Positions 7,539-8,944 of a DNA stretch of 8,944 bases are shown piece by piece. The position numbers and the translations under genes were made by a program. The number at the start of each line of letters is the position of its first letter. Positions within the stretch are counted from its first letter, which is position 1. This DNA comes from CAVAVT01 sp963592185 (GTDB lineage: Bacteria; Bacillota; Negativicutes; Selenomonadales; Selenomonadaceae), in the NCBI GenBank assembly GCA_963592185.1, contig CAVAVT010000064.1, forward strand, positions 1-8,944, read 5' to 3'. The notes below the pieces were generated by a model that was not told the DNA's origin, ran no database searches, and saw nothing but the letters and a program-made list of their open reading frames with translations.

Positions 7539-7545
7539 CCCCTTT
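7539..7545 (-). promoter_or_regulatory. rhaB ribosome binding site that decides the start codon
   Basis: The minus strand reads AAAGGGG here. The nearest in-frame GTG (7537-7539) shares its first base with this site and has no spacer, while the next in-frame GTG (7528-7530) lies 8 nt away. The ATG at 7533-7535 is out of frame. Confidence 0.7.
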
Positions 7546-7561
7546 AAGAAAGAATTCTTCT

Positions 7562-7628
7562 TTTTCTTGTGTTTTTTCTAAATTCTTTTCTTTGTTTCTT
7601 TTTTGTTTTTCTGTGTTTTCTTGTGTTT
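7562..7628 (-). repeat. Repeated A-rich motif in the purine-rich rhaB leader
   Basis: On the rha coding strand the motif AAACACAAGAAAA occurs exactly twice (complements of 7562-7574 and 7616-7628), with a close variant AAAACACAGAAAAA between them (about 7606-7619, overlapping the right copy). If transcription begins near 7622, most of the roughly 90-nt leader is A and G with almost no U, so it should be largely unstructured until the ribosome site. It may be a series of protein sites, or a leader that favours translation or mRNA stability. Low complexity alone could also produce such matches. Confidence 0.5.
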
Positions 7629-7658
7629 ATAATACCACATGAACCAACATCTTCGCAA
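7629..7658 (-). promoter_or_regulatory. Probable rha operon promoter
   Basis: On the minus strand, -35 TTGCGA (7653-7658) and -10 TATTAT (7629-7634) are separated by 18 bp. A TGG just before the -10 box gives an extended -10 (TGGTATTAT). A-tracts lie directly upstream of the -35 box. Transcription would start near 7622 and leave a leader of about 90 nt before rhaB. The -35 box lies within the small inverted repeat TCTT-CGC-AAGA. Confidence 0.6.
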
Positions 7659-7731
7659 GAGTTTTTTTATTTATTTTATTGCTTTTATTTTTAATTTTCT
7701 GTCTTTTGTTGTTGGTGATAAAAATTAGCTT

Positions 7732-7760
7732 TTGTATACATAATTCGTTGTTGCTATGAT
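7732..7760 (+). promoter_or_regulatory. Possible second upstream promoter for the BASS gene
   Basis: TTGTAT (7732-7737) and TATGAT (7755-7760) are spaced by 17 bp, 40 bp upstream of the better promoter and pointing the same way. TGTATACA (7733-7740) is an 8-bp palindrome overlapping the -35 box. In an A/T-rich stretch such matches arise easily. Confidence 0.35.
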
Positions 7761-7771
7761 ACTATATAAAT

Positions 7772-7800
7772 TTGACAATTGTTTTTTACAAGAGTATTAT
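7772..7800 (+). promoter_or_regulatory. Strong sigma-70-type promoter for the BASS transporter gene
   Basis: A consensus -35 TTGACA (7772-7777), a 17-bp spacer and -10 TATTAT (7795-7800) are present. The start of transcription would fall near 7807, giving a leader of about 37 nt before the ATG at 7844. The TTG of the -35 box is also the first codon of the longest open frame, which argues against that longer start. Confidence 0.75.
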
Positions 7801-7843
7801 GTGTTACATATCTCAAATAAAAACCAAAAGGAGTCCTATCATT

Positions 7844-8785
7844 ATGCAATTATTGGAAAAAATCAGTGGTTTTGTATCGAAGTATATGGCTGTATTTGTA
7901 ATTTTAGTAGCTGCCATAGCACTTTTTGAGCCTGTTACATTTAAATGGGCAGCTTCCTATATAACAATCCTGCTGGGAATTGTTATGTTTGGCATGGGCA
8001 TGACATTGAAAATCTCTGATTTCAAGCTCGTACTCAAACGTCCAAAGGACGTATTCATCGGTGCTTTGGCACAGTTCACAATCATGCCTTTCCTCGCTTG
8101 GGCATTAGCTCATATCTTTGGTCTTCCAGCGGATTTGGCAGCCGGAGTAATCCTGGTAGGAACATGCCCTGGCGGTACATCATCAAATGTAATGACTTAT
8201 TTGGCAAAAGGTGATGTAGCACTTTCCGTTTCAATAACTATGACTACAACTATTCTTGCCCCAATAGTTACCCCCATTCTTACCTGGTGGCTTGCAGGAG
8301 CCTGGATTGAAATCTCTCTGACCGCCATGATGATTTCTATTTTAAAAATGGTCGTTGTGCCTATCGTTCTTGGTATCATAATTAATAGTCTTTTCCGCAA
8401 TACTGTTGAAAAAGGCATCAAGGTTCTTCCTCTTATATCTGTTGTATCCATCGTTCTTATTGTAGGCGGCGTTGTTTCTGTCAGCTCTCAGAGAATCATG
8501 GAGACTGGCTTGTTGATTATGGTTGTAGTTATGCTCCACAATATGCTGGGCTATACCCTGGGCTACCTTATTGGAAAAGTCCTTGGTATGAACCTAGCCA
8601 AGACAAAAGCTGTATCAATCGAAGTCGGCATGCAGAACAGCGGCCTTGCTACTTCTCTGGCAATGCTCCACTTCGGCGCAGCTGCTGCAATCCCCGGTGC
8701 TATTTTCAGTGTATGGCACAACATCTCCGGATCCTTAGCTGCCAACTATTTAGCATCTAAAATGAATCAAAAGACAGATAACTAA
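7844..8785 (+). CDS. BASS-family sodium-coupled transporter (bile acid:sodium symporter type)
   Basis: With the ATG at 7844 (AAGGAG at 7828-7833, 10-nt spacer) the protein has 313 residues and about ten membrane helices. It shows both core motifs of the family: CPGGTSSNVMTYLAKGD (108-124) and EVGMQNSGLA (260-269). With this start, residues match the numbering I recall for the Neisseria ASBT structure at both sodium sites: S114, N115, S128, T132 and E260; and Q77, V261, M263 and Q264. T112, N265 and HN (292-293) at the substrate site also look kept. Bacterial members carry pantoate/ketopantoate or other organic anions more often than bile acids, and the substrate here is unknown. Divergent placement from rhaB suggests possible shared control. 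A longer frame from TTG 7772 would begin inside the promoter and has no ribosome site. Confidence 0.9.
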   Translation: MQLLEKISGFVSKYMAVFVILVAAIALFEPVTFKWAASYITILLGIVMFGMGMTLKISDFKLVLKRPKDVFIGALAQFTIMPFLAWALAHIFGLPADLAAGVILVGTCPGGTSSNVMTYLAKGDVALSVSITMTTTILAPIVTPILTWWLAGAWIEISLTAMMISILKMVVVPIVLGIIINSLFRNTVEKGIKVLPLISVVSIVLIVGGVVSVSSQRIMETGLLIMVVVMLHNMLGYTLGYLIGKVLGMNLAKTKAVSIEVGMQNSGLATSLAMLHFGAAAAIPGAIFSVWHNISGSLAANYLASKMNQKTDN

Positions 8786-8851
8786 AAACCCACACTTTAA
8801 TTTTAAACAAACATGGGGATGTGAAAAAACGCCACCCCTTTTCAGAACGAC

Positions 8852-8898
8852 AAAAAAGAAGGACCCACAGCCAACGAAACTGTGAGTCCTTCTTTTTT
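8852..8898. terminator. Intrinsic terminator downstream of the BASS gene, probably bidirectional
   Basis: A long hairpin pairs 8852-8870 with 8880-8898 (19 bp with one C-A mismatch) around a 9-nt loop. The G/C-rich core (GGACCCACAG with CTGTGAGTCC) is extended by A6 on the left and T7 on the right, so it can end transcription on either strand. It lies 66 nt past the BASS stop codon; no gene was seen in the gap. Confidence 0.9.
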
Positions 8899-8944
8899 TA
8901 CGCCTTTTTCTTGAAAATTCGGCACCAGAATCCTCAACAAAAGA

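Larger units (their letters stand above)
7531..7843. other. Divergent regulatory gap between rhaB and the BASS transporter gene
   Basis: This 313-nt gap is very A/T-rich and contains no convincing gene. It carries the rha operon promoter and its A-rich leader on the minus strand, and one or two sigma-70-type promoters with a short leader for the BASS gene on the plus strand. The run of T-tracts at about 7661-7700 reads on the minus strand as A-tracts just upstream of the rha -35 box, as an UP element would. Small palindromes occur at 7733-7740 (TGTATACA) and 7775-7782 (ACAATTGT), and TCTT-CGC-AAGA spans the rha -35 box (7650-7660). No clear CcpA cre box was found. Confidence 0.7.

Noticed and set aside
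7661..7720. T-rich stretch read as a terminator or a small RNA
   Set aside because: No stable stem precedes the T-tracts. It is better explained as A-tract DNA upstream of the rha promoter.
8786..8851. Second hairpin (GGGG near 8815 with CCCC near 8835) before the main terminator
   Set aside because: Only four G-C pairs with a long loop, which is too weak next to the strong terminator at 8852-8898.
8899..8944. Possible tail of a minus-strand gene ending in GFWCRIFKKKA at the right edge
   Set aside because: A TGA interrupts this frame about a dozen codons upstream. The other minus-strand frames run through the terminator hairpin and show nothing recognisable. Too little sequence remains to support a gene.

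Overview
The window is an L-rhamnose catabolic locus from a bacterium of moderately low G+C. Strong AGGAGG-type ribosome sites, compact operons and the family mix (DeoR regulator, RhaM/RhaD/RhaB, BASS transporter) fit an anaerobic Firmicute, possibly Negativicutes or Lachnospiraceae. That placement is an inference; no rRNA or other phylogenetic marker is present.

Layout. (1) Positions 1-2035, plus strand: a short leader with a perfect 12-bp inverted repeat, then an acyltransferase-3 membrane protein followed 12 nt later by a DeoR-family repressor. (2) A bidirectional terminator at 2052-2087 separates this pair from the convergent rha operon. (3) Positions 2121-7530, minus strand, read from right to left: rhamnulokinase RhaB, an arabinose/fucose-isomerase-like protein, rhamnulose-1-phosphate aldolase RhaD, an MFS sugar transporter and rhamnose mutarotase RhaM. 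Spacing is tight (14-78 nt), and one promoter in the T-rich gap right of rhaB probably drives all five genes. (4) The divergent gap 7531-7843 holds the rha promoter with an A/G-rich leader and one or two promoters for the next gene. (5) Positions 7844-8785, plus strand: a sodium-coupled BASS-family transporter, closed by a strong terminator at 8852-8899.

Probable working: the MFS protein imports L-rhamnose; RhaM interconverts its anomers; the isomerase makes L-rhamnulose; RhaB phosphorylates C1; RhaD cleaves rhamnulose-1-phosphate to dihydroxyacetone phosphate and L-lactaldehyde. Canonical RhaA and the AraC-type RhaS/RhaR regulators are absent from the window. The AraA/FucI-fold protein appears to take the isomerase role, and the DeoR protein is the only candidate local regulator. 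No lactaldehyde reductase or dehydrogenase and no rhamnosidase is encoded here.

I see no mobile elements, CRISPR arrays, tRNAs or rRNAs. The most informative points are the apparent isomerase replacement, the repeated A-rich motif in the rhaB leader, the inverted repeat around a possible promoter at the left edge, and start-site corrections for rhaB and the BASS gene.
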